From contig NZ_CP166730.1 in NCBI RefSeq assembly GCF_041320665.1, positions 1,116,001-1,180,000 on the forward strand: a stretch of 64,000 bases of DNA, written 5' to 3'. Shown piece after piece: positions 1 to 9,324 of the stretch (its first letter is position 1; each line of letters starts with the position of its first letter). The notes below the pieces were generated by a model. It made no database searches and had not been told where the DNA came from. It saw nothing but the letters and a program-made list of their open reading frames with translations. The position numbers and the translations under genes were made by a program. This DNA comes from Comamonas sp. GB3 AK4-5 (GTDB taxonomy: Bacteria; Pseudomonadota; Gammaproteobacteria; Burkholderiales; Burkholderiaceae_C).

Positions 1-333
1 GCCGCCGCCCCAGTGCTGGACAGCGAAGACTTTTATGCCGACTGCCGCGACAGCCTGACGCCCGAGGGCTGCATGACGGTGAATCTGTTCGGCCGCATGA
101 GCAGCTACCAGGCCAGCGTGGACAAGATCAGCGCGGCCTTTGGGGCCGAGAATGTCTGGGCGTTTCGCCCCACACGCGAAGGCAATACCGTGGTGCTGGC
201 CCAGCGCGTGGCCAGTCGGCCTACGCGCGAGCAGTTGCAGGCCCGCGCCGAGGCCGTGCAGGCGCGCTGGGACTTGCCGGCCACCAAGTGGCTCAAAGTC
301 TTCAAGCCAGTGGTAGCAGACCCGCAGGCCTGA
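1..333 (+). CDS. Spermidine synthase-like protein, C-terminal part (truncated by window edge)
   Basis: The frame is open from the first base and ends at TGA 331-333, so only about 110 C-terminal residues are visible. The segment with DSEDFYADCRDSLTPEGCM followed by NLFGR resembles the C-terminal half of the spermidine/spermine synthase fold (Rossmann SAM-type methyltransferase fold) in solitary SpeE-like proteins of Burkholderiales. The catalytic Asp region and substrate loop lie upstream of the window, so true polyamine synthesis cannot be judged. A hairpin-poor gap of 204 bp follows. Family assignment is by recognition only and is moderately sure. Confidence 0.6.
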   Translation, partial: AAAPVLDSEDFYADCRDSLTPEGCMTVNLFGRMSSYQASVDKISAAFGAENVWAFRPTREGNTVVLAQRVASRPTREQLQARAEAVQARWDLPATKWLKVFKPVVADPQA

Positions 334-537
334 GCGTCACGTCCCGGTCTGCAGGCAAGGGCTGGTGAGGGCAAGCTTTTGTGACGAATGTGAGTAAGCC
401 CTACCTCTTTCGCAGGCTTGCGCGCGATGGACGGTTGTGTGAATATTCTTCGAGGCAGAACGCAGGGGAGCACAGGGCGGCAGCAACAGGCCTTGTGCAC
501 GACGGCTGCCTGACCCATTCCTCGAAGAGGTTGCACC

Positions 538-909
538 ATGTCGATTTCCTCCGTCTCCAGTGCATCTTATGGCGCTGCGCCGGCGCGCAGCACGCTCAGT
601 GCCAGCAGCCAGATTGGCGTGCTGCAAAACAGGCTCAGGGATTTGGCCGAAAAGCTCCAAGACACCAGCGCGTCGGTCGATGAGCAGTCGCAGGCCGAGT
701 TGCCGGTGCGTGCCCAGGCCGCCAATGTGCTGGCCAAGATCAAGGCGCTTCAAGAGCAGCAGGATTTGCAAAAAACACAACTCGAAGACACGGCGGCCGC
801 CATTGCTGCGACACCCACCACGGATTGGTCCTCGGAAGAGGTGGCAAACAGCAGCAGCCAGCGCTTCAACGACACGGCCTTGGGGCATAACGTGGATACC
901 TACGCTTGA
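538..909 (+). CDS. FlxA-like small coiled-coil protein
   Basis: A 123-residue protein with a Ser/Ala-rich start (MSISSVSSAS), then a predicted helical stretch at about residues 27-90 rich in Leu, Gln, Lys and Glu. This resembles the FlxA-like family, small proteins often tied to flagellar regulons. No signal peptide or membrane segment is seen. A purine-rich site (CGAAGAGG) lies about 8 bp before ATG 538. The N-terminus resembles that of the 11-residue-repeat protein at 36461-37099 (MSDITSVSST); Ser/Thr-rich N-termini are common in proteins exported by flagellar-type secretion, but this link is inference. It is monocistronic, with a gene-poor stretch following. Confidence 0.5.
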   Translation: MSISSVSSASYGAAPARSTLSASSQIGVLQNRLRDLAEKLQDTSASVDEQSQAELPVRAQAANVLAKIKALQEQQDLQKTQLEDTAAAIAATPTTDWSSEEVANSSSQRFNDTALGHNVDTYA

Positions 910-1655
910 GAGCGTAAAAGCATTCTCAGAGCGTGTTCACGATCTCAGTCCAGCCCGCAGGCCAAAGCGTGTTTTGCCTGTGCATTCAGTGCCCAGGCAG
1001 AGCTGGTGTGTGCGGCCACGAAACGGGCGGCAGCGGCCCATGGCTGTGGGCCGCTGGCCTTCGGCATCACCGAGGGCCTGCATGTATTCCTGCGTCTGAG
1101 GCCAAGCTCACCGATGGTGAGAAAAATCCACGGGCCGCCATCGTCGAGATGGCCGCATAGGCTGCACTGACGGCCGCTTGCGGTTTCTTCTGCTCCCTCA
1201 ACGCCCAAGCTCCCCTGGCACTCTCTGCCGGGCGATGGCGCTGGGCGTTCCCGCCTGCCTGTTACACGCCGCGTCGGCTTTGCGCCTGGTGCGGGTGCTG
1301 TACCCGCCGTGCCAAAAAACCGAACCCCAACGCCGCGGCAGACCTGGGCCGCCGCCGTGGCGTCATGCCAATGCCATGGGACGCTCCTGTCCTCGCGCGC
1401 AATGGCTTGCCCAAGTGGCTCTCAAGGACTGGCTTTGCGGCGCATGGGCCATGAATGGCTGCAGCGCTTGCCGATGCATGGCGATGGTGGGCAGGTGAAA
1501 ACCCTTGAGTTGCGATGCCGAGCTCAGGGATAACACTGACATCTGGGGCGTGATGGGTGGAAGTCAAGGGGTTTGGTAGGTGGAATCCACATCAAAACGT
1601 CCATGCTTTGCTTACAGAATCCAACCGTCGTTAATCCGTCACAGGAGACGTTTTC
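910..1655. other. Gene-poor stretch of 746 bp
   Basis: No open frame here has recognisable protein similarity or a good ribosome-binding site; the frames present look like chance openings in GC-rich DNA. The stretch contains an IS5-type end-like sequence at 929-946 and the promoter/leader region of tctB near its right edge (about 1560-1650, locally more AT-rich). It may be decayed mobile or accessory DNA. Confidence 0.5.
929..946. repeat. Solo IS5-family end (scar)
   Basis: GAGCGTGTTCACGATCTC matches 15 of 18 positions of the terminal repeat of the IS5-family element at 32039-32880 and is preceded by TCA, which fits the TNA target preference seen there. No matching right end was found in the following 700 bp, so this looks like a remnant of a lost element. 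Confidence 0.45.
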
Positions 1656-2144
1656 GTGAAAATCAAGAGTCAAAAAGACTTTTTTGCCGGTTTGATGTAT
1701 TTGGCCGTTGGTGGCGCTTTCGCTATCGGCGCAACCGAGTACAGCATCGGTTCTGGGGCCCGCATGGGGCCCGGCTACTTCCCGCTGATTCTGGGGGTGA
1801 TCCTGGCCTTGATCGGTCTGGTCATCACCTTCCAGGCCACGGTCAAAGGTCCCGATGATGGTGACCCGGTTGGCAAGTGGGCCTGGAAGCAGGTGTTCTT
1901 CATCCTGGCCGCCAACTTTGCCTTCGGCATCTTGTTGGTGGGTATCCCGGCTTGGGGCATCCCTGGCCTGGGCCTGATGGTCGCCATCGTCGCCCTGGTG
2001 GTGATCGCCAGCGTCGCCGGCTACACCTTCAATCTCAAGGAAGTGCTGGGCCTGTCGCTGGTGTTGGCTGTTGGCAGCTATGTGGTGTTCGTGTGGGCCC
2101 TGAGCCTGCAGTTCCCGGTGTGGCCGACCTTTATTACCGGCTGA
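1656..2144 (+). CDS. tctB: Tripartite tricarboxylate transporter, small membrane subunit TctB
   Basis: A 162-residue, four-helix membrane protein. Family features are an N-terminal KDFFAGLMYLAVGGAFAIGA helix, the GARMGPGYFP loop and three further hydrophobic segments. TctB is the small integral membrane subunit of TctABC secondary transporters, which take up carboxylates such as citrate with a periplasmic binding protein. ATG 1656 follows an ACAGGAGACG ribosome-binding site. tctA starts 18 bp after the stop, so the two are cotranscribed. The usual TctC binding-protein gene is not next to it. Confidence 0.92.
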   Translation: MKIKSQKDFFAGLMYLAVGGAFAIGATEYSIGSGARMGPGYFPLILGVILALIGLVITFQATVKGPDDGDPVGKWAWKQVFFILAANFAFGILLVGIPAWGIPGLGLMVAIVALVVIASVAGYTFNLKEVLGLSLVLAVGSYVVFVWALSLQFPVWPTFITG

Positions 2145-2162
2145 GTGCGGGAGGTATAGACA

Positions 2163-3674
2163 ATGGAACTCTTTGACAACTTGGCGCTTGGTTTCGGCGT
2201 GGCTTTCACCATGCAGAACCTGTTGTACGCGCTGATCGGTTGCGTGCTGGGTACGCTGATTGGTATCTTGCCGGGCCTGGGCCCTGTGGCGACCATCGCC
2301 ATGCTGCTGCCCGCCACTTACTCGCTGCCCCCTGTGGCTGCGCTGATCATGCTGGCCGGTATCTATTACGGTGCCCAGTACGGTGGCTCGACCACTGCTA
2401 TTTTGGTGAACTTGCCAGGCGAGTCCTCGTCCGTTGTGACGATGATCGACGGCTACCAGATGGCGCGCAAAGGCCGTGCAGGCCCTGCGCTGGCTGCTGC
2501 CGGTATCGGCTCGTTCTTCGCAGGTTGCGTGGGCACCATCATCTTGGCTGCTTTCGCGCCTCCGCTGACCGAGATCGCTTTCAAGTTCGGCCCTGCTGAA
2601 TATTTCTCGCTGATGATCCTGGGCCTGATCGGCGCTGTGGTGCTGGCTTCCGGCTCCCTGCTGAAGGCTGTGGGCATGATCGTGCTGGGTCTGCTGTTCG
2701 GCATGATCGGTACCGACGTGAACTCCGGCGTGGCACGTTACAGCTTTGACATCCCCGAGCTGACCGATGGCATCGACTTCGTGGTGATCGCCATGGGTGT
2801 GTTCGGTTACGGTGAAATCATTGCCAACCTGTCCAAGCCCGATGATGAGCGTGAGGTGTTCACCGCCAAGGTGACCGGCCTGATGCCCACCAAGGAAGAC
2901 TTCAAGCTGATGTTCCCCGCCATGGTGCGCGGTACCTTGCTGGGTTCGGCCCTGGGCATCTTGCCCGGTGGTGGTGCCATGCTGTCGGCCTTCGCTTCCT
3001 ACACCCTGGAAAAGAAGACCAAGCTGCGTCCCGGTGAAGTGCCTTTCGGTCAAGGCAATATCCGTGGTGTGACGGCGCCCGAGTCGGCCAACAATGCCGG
3101 TTCGCAGACCTCGTTCATCCCGCTGCTGACCCTGGGCATCCCCCCCAACGCCGTGATGGCGCTGATGGTGGGCGCCATGACCATCCACAACATCCAGCCT
3201 GGTCCCCAGGTGATGACCAGCAATCCCGAGCTGTTCTGGGGCCTGATCGCCTCGATGTGGATCGGTAACGCCATGCTGATCATCTTGAACCTGCCCATGA
3301 TTGGCATGTGGATCAAGCTGCTGTCCGTGCCTTATCGCTGGCTGTTCCCTGCCATCGTGCTGTTCTGCGCGGTGGGTGTGTACGGCACCAAGAACTCCGA
3401 GTTCGACGTGTGGCTTGTGGGTATCTTCGGTTTCATCGGCTATGTGTTCTACAAGCTGGGTACCGAACCTGCACCGCTGCTGCTGGGCTTCATCCTGGGC
3501 CCGATGATGGAAGAAAACCTGCGTCGCGCTCTGCTGCTGTCGCGTGGTGACTGGTCGGTCTTCGTGACTCGCCCCATCTCTGCCGTGATGCTGCTGCTGG
3601 CTCTGGTGCTGCTGGTCATCGTGACGCTGCCTGCGGTGAAGAACAAGCGCGAAGAAGCGTTTGTGGAAGAGTGA
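2163..3674 (+). CDS. tctA: Tripartite tricarboxylate transporter, large membrane subunit TctA
   Basis: A 503-residue, polytopic inner-membrane protein with the family signatures ILPGLGPVATIAMLLP near residue 37, YYGAQYGGSTTAILVNLPGE near residue 68 and GILPGGGAMLSAF near residue 270. It is the large permease subunit of a TctABC-type carboxylate importer, working with TctB upstream and a periplasmic TctC encoded elsewhere. Length is normal for the family. The start follows a GGGAGG site. A strong terminator 29 bp past the stop closes the tctBA unit. Confidence 0.95.
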   Translation: MELFDNLALGFGVAFTMQNLLYALIGCVLGTLIGILPGLGPVATIAMLLPATYSLPPVAALIMLAGIYYGAQYGGSTTAILVNLPGESSSVVTMIDGYQMARKGRAGPALAAAGIGSFFAGCVGTIILAAFAPPLTEIAFKFGPAEYFSLMILGLIGAVVLASGSLLKAVGMIVLGLLFGMIGTDVNSGVARYSFDIPELTDGIDFVVIAMGVFGYGEIIANLSKPDDEREVFTAKVTGLMPTKEDFKLMFPAMVRGTLLGSALGILPGGGAMLSAFASYTLEKKTKLRPGEVPFGQGNIRGVTAPESANNAGSQTSFIPLLTLGIPPNAVMALMVGAMTIHNIQPGPQVMTSNPELFWGLIASMWIGNAMLIILNLPMIGMWIKLLSVPYRWLFPAIVLFCAVGVYGTKNSEFDVWLVGIFGFIGYVFYKLGTEPAPLLLGFILGPMMEENLRRALLLSRGDWSVFVTRPISAVMLLLALVLLVIVTLPAVKNKREEAFVEE

Positions 3675-3702
3675 CGCCTGGCGCGTAACTGCATCCGCAA
3701 CC

Positions 3703-3730
3703 AAAAAAAGCACCTTCGGGTGCTTTTTTT
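3703..3730. terminator. Rho-independent terminator after tctA
   Basis: A perfect stem (AAAGCACC / GGTGCTTT) with a TTCG loop, flanked by A and T runs on both sides. It can stop transcription leaving tctA on the plus strand. Confidence 0.9.
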
Positions 3731-3819
3731 GTGCCTTGCATTCGATAAATGGAGGCAAATTAAAGGGTTTGTTTGGATTGCAAACATGTGAAACAAAATG
3801 TTTTTAAAATCCACAATCT

Positions 3820-3896
3820 TTGGCATACCCGATCGAAAGACGGGGGCGCAAAGCCATGGGCCTACGGCATGCCTTGCCACGGTTGCCAGGTTGCTT
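3820..3896 (+). promoter_or_regulatory. Cyclic di-GMP-I (GEMM) riboswitch aptamer
   Basis: The order of conserved elements matches the class I c-di-GMP aptamer: TGGCATACC, a helix capped by a CGAAAG tetraloop, GGGCGCAAAGCC (consensus GGGACGCAAAGCC), GGGCCTACGG and then GCCACGGTTGCCAGGTTGC (consensus near GGTAGCCGGGTTACC). The P2 helix pairs CCCG with CGGG plus TC/GA around the GAAA loop, with one bulged A. It lies 95 bp before the chemotaxis receptor start, leaving room for an expression platform; a 6-bp hairpin (ACATGC/GCATGT, 3904-3918) sits in that space. Ligand identity (c-di-GMP rather than a variant ligand) is inferred from the family. Confidence 0.85.
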
Positions 3897-3990
3897 CACC
3901 GGTACATGCACCGCATGTGCTGCGTCTCTGGGCGTGCCTTTATTGCATTACAGCGCTGGCTGTGCTGCGTCTTCCTGGCAAGAGGTCTAG

Positions 3991-5766
3991 ATGAGCTTTC
4001 TGAATATGCGTGTCTCCCAAAAGTTGTGGACCACTATCGTGGCATTGCTGGCAGTGGTGCTGAGCGTTGGTGGTTTTTTGCAATACAGGGCCAATGCCTT
4101 GACGGACAGCGCCGTTGCCACGGTGCAGCGCTATGAGGCCAATATCACGTCGGCATTGCGCTGGCAGGCTGCGGTGCTCAAGACCCAGGAGACCGTCATC
4201 GCTGCGATTGCCAGCGGCGAGACCCATGTGGAAGAGATGCTCAATCAGCGGCTGAAAGAGGGCCGCGTCATGATTGCCGAGGCCCGCAAAACCGTAGAAG
4301 AAAGCCTGCAGACCGAGGCGGATCGCAAAGGTGTGGCCGCCGTGGTGGCGGAAGCCGACAAGGTGAGCGCTGTGATGAAGCAGCTGGACAGCGTGCGCCA
4401 GTCCGAGTCCTACAGCGCCCGCACCGACTTTGCCAGCCAAGACTATCTGCCCGCTGCCGAGAAGTACAGAGAGGCTCTGCAGGACTTTGTGGCCTTGCAG
4501 GAACGTCAGCGCGATGAAGCCATTGCCCAGGTCCATGCCCAGCAGCGCACACTGGCCAGCTCCGGCATGGTGGTGGTGTTGGTGCTGACGGTGTTGTTGG
4601 TACTGATCACCCGCAAGCTCATACAGACGATTGCCCAGCCGCTGGAGCATGCAGTCTCGGTGGCAGAGGCCATCGGTGGTGGTGACCTGACGGTCAACAC
4701 CAAGGTGGACCGCCACGATGAATTCGGTCAACTGCTCAATGCCCTGAACCATATGGTTCAGCGTTTGCGCTCCGTGGTGGGCGAGGTGCGCACGGGCGTG
4801 GAGTCGGTATCTTCGGCTTCCAGCCAGATTGCCACCGGCAACCATGACCTGTCGGCCCGCACCGAGCAGACCGCAGCCAACTTGGAAGAAACCGCTGCCA
4901 GCATGGAGGAACTCACCTCCACGGTGACGCAGTCCTCCGAGACGGCGCGCCAGGCCAATCAACTGGCCGGGACAGCCGTGCAGGCCGCAGAGCGTGGCGG
5001 CGTCGTGGTGCAGCAGGTGGTGCAGTCCATGCAGCAAATCACCGACAGCAGCCGCCGTATCAGCGACATCATCGGCGTCATCGATGGCATTGCTTTTCAG
5101 ACGAACATCCTGGCGCTGAATGCGGCGGTGGAAGCGGCCCGTGCAGGTGAGCAAGGCCGTGGATTTGCCGTGGTGGCCGGCGAGGTGCGCTCCTTGGCCG
5201 GTCGCAGCGCCGAAGCCGCCAAGGAAATCAAGGCCTTGATCACCACCAGCGTGAGCAATGTGGAGTCGGGCTCGCAGCAGGTGGAGCAGGCCGGCCAAAG
5301 CATGCAGGAGATTGTGCAAAGCGTGCGCCATGTGACGGATTTGATTGCCGAGATCACGGCCGCCTCGAACGAGCAGCGCGATGGCATAGGCCAGGTCAAC
5401 AGTGCCATCAGCAACCTGGATCAGATGACGCAGCAAAACGCCGCACTGGTGGAGGAGTCCACGGCAGCGGCCACGGCCATGCGCGAACAGGCGCTGCGCC
5501 TGGAAGAGGTGGTGGCCGTGTTCAAGGTGGGGCAGGAAAGCCTGGTGCGCCGCGCGCCCGTGGCTGCCCCCCGCAGCATGCCTGCCGCACCCCGTGCCGC
5601 GATGGTTGCCAGCCCATCAGCCCATAAGCCTGCGGTGACCGTGGGCGCATCCAGTGCTGCAGCTCCGGTGATTGCACAGCCTGCCAAAGCCCCTGCAGCG
5701 GCCCTGCGCCGCCCCGGTGTGCCTCACAGCGCCACGGCGGACGATGGGGAATGGGAAAGCTTCTGA
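3991..5766 (+). CDS. Methyl-accepting chemotaxis protein
   Basis: A 591-residue receptor with TM1 at about residues 12-32, a periplasmic helical sensor region, TM2 at about 189-208, HAMP at about 209-262 and a long cytoplasmic signalling hairpin. The hairpin tip near residue 368 carries [19 protein letters not shown], which binds CheA and CheW. The C-terminus after an Ala/Pro-rich linker ends in EWESF, similar to the NWETF-type pentapeptide that tethers CheR/CheB. AAGAGG precedes ATG 3991. Its leader holds the c-di-GMP-I riboswitch, so expression is probably set by c-di-GMP. The stimulus is unknown. Confidence 0.95.
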   Translation: MSFLNMRVSQKLWTTIVALLAVVLSVGGFLQYRANALTDSAVATVQRYEANITSALRWQAAVLKTQETVIAAIASGETHVEEMLNQRLKEGRVMIAEARKTVEESLQTEADRKGVAAVVAEADKVSAVMKQLDSVRQSESYSARTDFASQDYLPAAEKYREALQDFVALQERQRDEAIAQVHAQQRTLASSGMVVVLVLTVLLVLITRKLIQTIAQPLEHAVSVAEAIGGGDLTVNTKVDRHDEFGQLLNALNHMVQRLRSVVGEVRTGVESVSSASSQIATGNHDLSARTEQTAANLEETAASMEELTSTVTQSSETARQANQLAGTAVQAAERGGVVVQQVVQSMQQITDSSRRISDIIGVIDGIAFQTNILALNAAVEAARAGEQGRGFAVVAGEVRSLAGRSAEAAKEIKALITTSVSNVESGSQQVEQAGQSMQEIVQSVRHVTDLIAEITAASNEQRDGIGQVNSAISNLDQMTQQNAALVEESTAAATAMREQALRLEEVVAVFKVGQESLVRRAPVAAPRSMPAAPRAAMVASPSAHKPAVTVGASSAAAPVIAQPAKAPAAALRRPGVPHSATADDGEWESF

Positions 5767-5897
5767 GCCTGGCTTGATGGGGCCTCAGGCATGGCGCCCT
5801 GGGGTGCCGGATGCAGTTTCTGCTGCCAGGGCATGGGCGGGCATTCATACAATCGCAACGGCTACCCGCACAATAGCGGCAGTTTCTCGAGGTTTGC

Positions 5898-7211
5898 ATG
5901 TCTGTTCCGCTCCAGCCCCTTTCCCATCCGCAGCGCACCTTGCTGCACAACGAAATCCATGCCCGCCCGGCCGAGCCCATTCATGCGCCGGCGGCCATCA
6001 CCCATGTGGTCATGCTCACGGACGCGGCCCAGCGCGAGGCCAGCCGTGCGCATCTGGCGGCGCTGCTGCGCGACCACCACCAGACGGGCCCCGACCAGGA
6101 CACCACCCATTTGCGTGTGGACCTGGGGGCATTTCGCCTGCGTTGGGAGCTACATACCGAATTCGTCACCTGGACTTTTATGGTGCCGCTGGAACTCGGC
6201 GTGCCCCTGGACACCCGCAGCCCGCCCACGGCCATCGAGCAGGTGCCGCAGGCCTGGTTTGCCAAGCTGCCGGGCCTGTGCCTGAGCAGCGCACACCTGT
6301 GGATCGTCAAGGAGGCGCAATGCGGGGGTGAAGGCATCAAGGGCCTGGTGCTGCAGATGCTGAACGAAGACACCTTGGCCGGTTCGGTGGTGCATGTGGG
6401 ACATACCGAGGTCTGTACCGACTTTGCCATCCATGCCGACGGCTACTCGCGCATGCTGGTCAAGCCCTCGGACCACATCAGCGCCCGACGCCTGGGCCGC
6501 TTGGTGCAGCGCTTGCTGGAGATTGAAACCTATCGCATGTCGTCCCTGTTGGGACTGCCCGTGGCGCGCCATGCGGCCGCGGTGCTGGCCACGGCGGAAA
6601 AAGAGCTGGCCGACCTGGCCCAGGCCATTCGCGAGGCCGATCGTGAGGCCGAGCCCGTGTTGCTGGACCGATTGACGCGCCTGGCTGGCCAGGTGGAAAG
6701 CGAATACGCGGCCACGCATTCGCGGTTTTCGGCCAGCCGCGCCTATTTCGAGCTGGTGGACAAACGCATACGCGATCTGCATGAGCAGCGCCTCTCGGGC
6801 CTGTTGACGATTGAGGAGTTCATGGACCGGCGCCTGTCGCCCGCCCGCAGCACCTGTGAATGGGCCACGCACCGGCAGAACGCGCTGTCGCAGCGCGTCT
6901 CACGTGTCAGCAACTTGCTGCGCACGCGGGTGGAAATCGAGCAGCAGCAAAGCAATCAGCAGATTCTGGAGACCATGAACGACCGCCAGGGCATGCAGCT
7001 GAAGATGCAGTCCACGGTGGAAGGCCTGTCGGTGGCGGCCATCACCTACTACATCACCGGCCTGATTGCCTACCTGAGCAAGGGAGCGCAAAAACTGGGC
7101 TGGCCCTGGTCGCCGGAAATCACGGCTGCGGTCGCCATTCCCGTGGTGGCCTTCAGTGTCTGGTGGTCGCTGCGCCGCCTGCACCACAAACTGTTCCACG
7201 GCAAGCATTGA
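5898..7211 (+). CDS. DUF3422 family protein
   Basis: A 437-residue protein starting with the family hallmark HPQRTLLHNEIHARP. The middle is soluble and alpha-helical with charged residues. The C-terminus has two likely transmembrane helices at about residues 376-391 and 408-425, followed by a basic tail. DUF3422 proteins are widespread in proteobacteria and have no established function. A DMT permease starts 11 bp downstream, so the pair may be cotranscribed. Confidence 0.9.
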   Translation: MSVPLQPLSHPQRTLLHNEIHARPAEPIHAPAAITHVVMLTDAAQREASRAHLAALLRDHHQTGPDQDTTHLRVDLGAFRLRWELHTEFVTWTFMVPLELGVPLDTRSPPTAIEQVPQAWFAKLPGLCLSSAHLWIVKEAQCGGEGIKGLVLQMLNEDTLAGSVVHVGHTEVCTDFAIHADGYSRMLVKPSDHISARRLGRLVQRLLEIETYRMSSLLGLPVARHAAAVLATAEKELADLAQAIREADREAEPVLLDRLTRLAGQVESEYAATHSRFSASRAYFELVDKRIRDLHEQRLSGLLTIEEFMDRRLSPARSTCEWATHRQNALSQRVSRVSNLLRTRVEIEQQQSNQQILETMNDRQGMQLKMQSTVEGLSVAAITYYITGLIAYLSKGAQKLGWPWSPEITAAVAIPVVAFSVWWSLRRLHHKLFHGKH

Positions 7212-7221
7212 GTATCTGTGA

Positions 7222-8160
7222 GTGAATCCGTCTTCTGAGCAGACTGCATCTGCTACGGCAGCTCCCAACGGAATAGCGGGAGGCCTGCTGCTGGCCTCCT
7301 TGGGGGCCATCGCCTTCAGCGGCAAGGCCATCATCGTCAAACTGGGCTACCGCTATGGTGCCGACGCCGTGTTGCTGCTGATGCTGCGCATGCTGTTTGC
7401 GCTGCCGCTTTTCCTGCTCATGGCCTGGTGGGCGGGGCGTGGCCGGCCGCCGCTGTCACGCCGCGACTGGTTGGGGGTATGGGGCCTGGGTTTTTCGGGC
7501 TATTACCTGTCCAGCTACCTGGACTTTGCCGGGCTGCAATACATCACGGCCTCGCTGGAGCGCTTGATCCTCTACCTCAACCCCACGTTGGTGGTCATCT
7601 TTGGCTGGCTGGTGTATGGGCGCACCATCACCCGGGGGCAGCTGCTGGGCATGGCGCTGAGCTATTGCGGGGTGCTGCTGGTCTTTGGCCATGAGCTGGG
7701 TGCCCAGGGCAGCCATGCTGCCTGGGGTGGCTTTCTGGTGCTGGCCAGTGCCATCAGCTATGCCGTCTACCTGATCTACAGCGGCGAAATGGTGCGCCGC
7801 CTGGGTTCGCTGCGCCTGGTGGGGCTGGCCACCAGCGTGGCCTGCGTGCTGTGCATTGCCCAGTACCTGATCGTGGGCGATGTGGCCAGTTTGCAGGCCG
7901 TGGCCCGCGAGGTGCTCTGGCTGTCGCTGCTCAACGCCTTTCTGTGTACGGCTGCGCCGGTGTTGATGGTGATGATGGCCATCGAACGCATAGGCCCGGG
8001 CCTGGCGGCGCAGGTTGGCATGATAGGTCCACTGTCCACTATTTTGATGGGGGTATGGCTGCTGGATGAAGGCTTCAGCCAGTGGATGCTGGCGGGGACG
8101 GTTCTGGTGATGGGGGGCATCTTGCTTTTCACCCGCAAGGCCCGCAGACAGCAAGGCTGA
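7222..8160 (+). CDS. DMT-superfamily (EamA) permease
   Basis: A 312-residue, ten-helix EamA-type transporter with two repeats: GGLLLASLGAIAFSGKAIIV begins repeat one and GGFLVLASAISYAVYLIYSG begins repeat two. DMT permeases usually export small metabolites; the substrate cannot be told from sequence. The start is GTG 7222 (Val-to-Met, reading MNPSSEQ), 10 bp after the DUF3422 stop. The next gene has its own strong ribosome-binding site 50 bp downstream. Confidence 0.85.
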   Translation: MNPSSEQTASATAAPNGIAGGLLLASLGAIAFSGKAIIVKLGYRYGADAVLLLMLRMLFALPLFLLMAWWAGRGRPPLSRRDWLGVWGLGFSGYYLSSYLDFAGLQYITASLERLILYLNPTLVVIFGWLVYGRTITRGQLLGMALSYCGVLLVFGHELGAQGSHAAWGGFLVLASAISYAVYLIYSGEMVRRLGSLRLVGLATSVACVLCIAQYLIVGDVASLQAVAREVLWLSLLNAFLCTAAPVLMVMMAIERIGPGLAAQVGMIGPLSTILMGVWLLDEGFSQWMLAGTVLVMGGILLFTRKARRQQG

Positions 8161-8211
8161 ACGCAGGCCCTGACAATGGGGGAGAGCCAAGCAACAACAA
8201 GGAGATCTCTC

Positions 8212-9036
8212 ATGGATTTGGGTATTGCCGGCAAATGGGCGCTGGTCTGCGGCGCCAGCAAGGGCCTGGGTTTTGGCTGTGCCAAGGCCTTGGTGGAAGA
8301 CGGTGTGAATGTGGTCATCAATGCCCGCAGCGATGACCCGCTGCGGGAGGCTGCTACGCAATTGAGAGCGGCTGCAGTGAAATGGGCCAGCACCACAGGG
8401 AAAAAAGCCCCTGAAGTACTGGCCGTGGCCTGCGACATCACCACCGAAGCCGGCCGCGCTGCCGTGTTCAGCGTGCCTGGTGGTCCGGGCAAGGATTACG
8501 ACATGGTGGTGACCAATGCCGGCGGCCCGCCTCCTGGCGACTTCCGCAACTGGGACCGCGATGCCTGGATCAAGGCGGTGGACGCCAATATGCTCACCCC
8601 CATCGAGCTGATCAAGGCCACGGTGGATGGCATGGCTGCACGCGGCTTTGGCCGCATCGTCAACATCACCTCCAGCGCGGTCAAAGCACCCATCGACATC
8701 CTGGGCCTGTCCAATGGCGCACGCAGTGGCCTGACCGGCTTTGTGGCCGGTGTGGCGCGTTCGGGCATTGCCGCCAAGGGCGTGACCATCAACAACCTGC
8801 TGCCCGGCAAGTTCGACACCGACCGCCTCAAGACCACGTTCGGCGCTGCGGCGACCAAGACTGGCAAGAGCGTGGACGAGGTGCGTGAGCTGCAAGCAGC
8901 CCAAGTGCCTGCCAAGCGCTTTGGTACACCCGAGGAATTCGGCGCCATCTGTGCCTTTCTGTGCAGCCAGCATGCGGGCTATATGACAGGGCAGAACATT
9001 CTGGCCGACGGCGGTTTGTACGCAGGTACTTTCTGA
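8212..9036 (+). CDS. Atypical short-chain dehydrogenase/reductase (FabG-like)
   Basis: A 274-residue Rossmann protein with a CGASKGLGFGCAKAL nucleotide-binding motif, a NAGGPPPG motif and NITSSAVKAP with the active-site Ser. Where classical SDRs carry YxxxK the sequence reads LSNGARSGL, so the catalytic Tyr and Lys are absent. This matches a known divergent BKR-like SDR subgroup. The C-terminus LADGGLYAGTF is SDR-typical. ATG 8212 was chosen because an AAGGAGA site sits just before it; an in-frame ATG at 8176 has no such site. Enzyme activity is uncertain. Confidence 0.85.
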   Translation: MDLGIAGKWALVCGASKGLGFGCAKALVEDGVNVVINARSDDPLREAATQLRAAAVKWASTTGKKAPEVLAVACDITTEAGRAAVFSVPGGPGKDYDMVVTNAGGPPPGDFRNWDRDAWIKAVDANMLTPIELIKATVDGMAARGFGRIVNITSSAVKAPIDILGLSNGARSGLTGFVAGVARSGIAAKGVTINNLLPGKFDTDRLKTTFGAAATKTGKSVDEVRELQAAQVPAKRFGTPEEFGAICAFLCSQHAGYMTGQNILADGGLYAGTF

Positions 9037-9045
9037 GATAGTTTG

Positions 9046-9074
9046 CGTGGGCTGACTGCAGGTGTCGGCCCACG
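9046..9074. other. Hairpin after the SDR gene
   Basis: CGTGGGC pairs with GCCCACG across a 15-nt loop, 10 bp past the SDR stop. No T-run follows, so it is not a standard intrinsic terminator. The rest of the 288-bp gap to 9325 shows no gene. Confidence 0.4.
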
Positions 9075-9324
9075 ATGCTGTAGGCGTATTGGCGAAGCCA
9101 TTGGTCAGCTGACATCCTTCCAATGGTGCAGGGATGTGGACTCGCTACGCCGCACTCGTTACACCATGTAAAAAATGCGTTGGACATGCCCGCAAAGCTG
9201 CGGCGGTCGCGCATGTTTTGGTTGCGACCACGGATGCCAGCATGCCCGCTATCCCTCGTACTGCTGAATTGATGCACCTGCCCGCGCGCCGGGGCTGCGG
9301 CATGGCCGCTGCGGGACGCTGAGC

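Noticed and set aside
1524..3758. Long minus-strand frame of 744 codons antisense to tctBA
   Set aside because: His/Gln-rich composition typical of the antisense of GC-rich membrane-protein genes; no ribosome-binding site or family.
9150..9260. Possible second c-di-GMP riboswitch before the GGDEF/EAL gene
   Set aside because: It has CGCAAAGC and GGTTGCGACC but lacks the GAAA-capped helix and the conserved block order.
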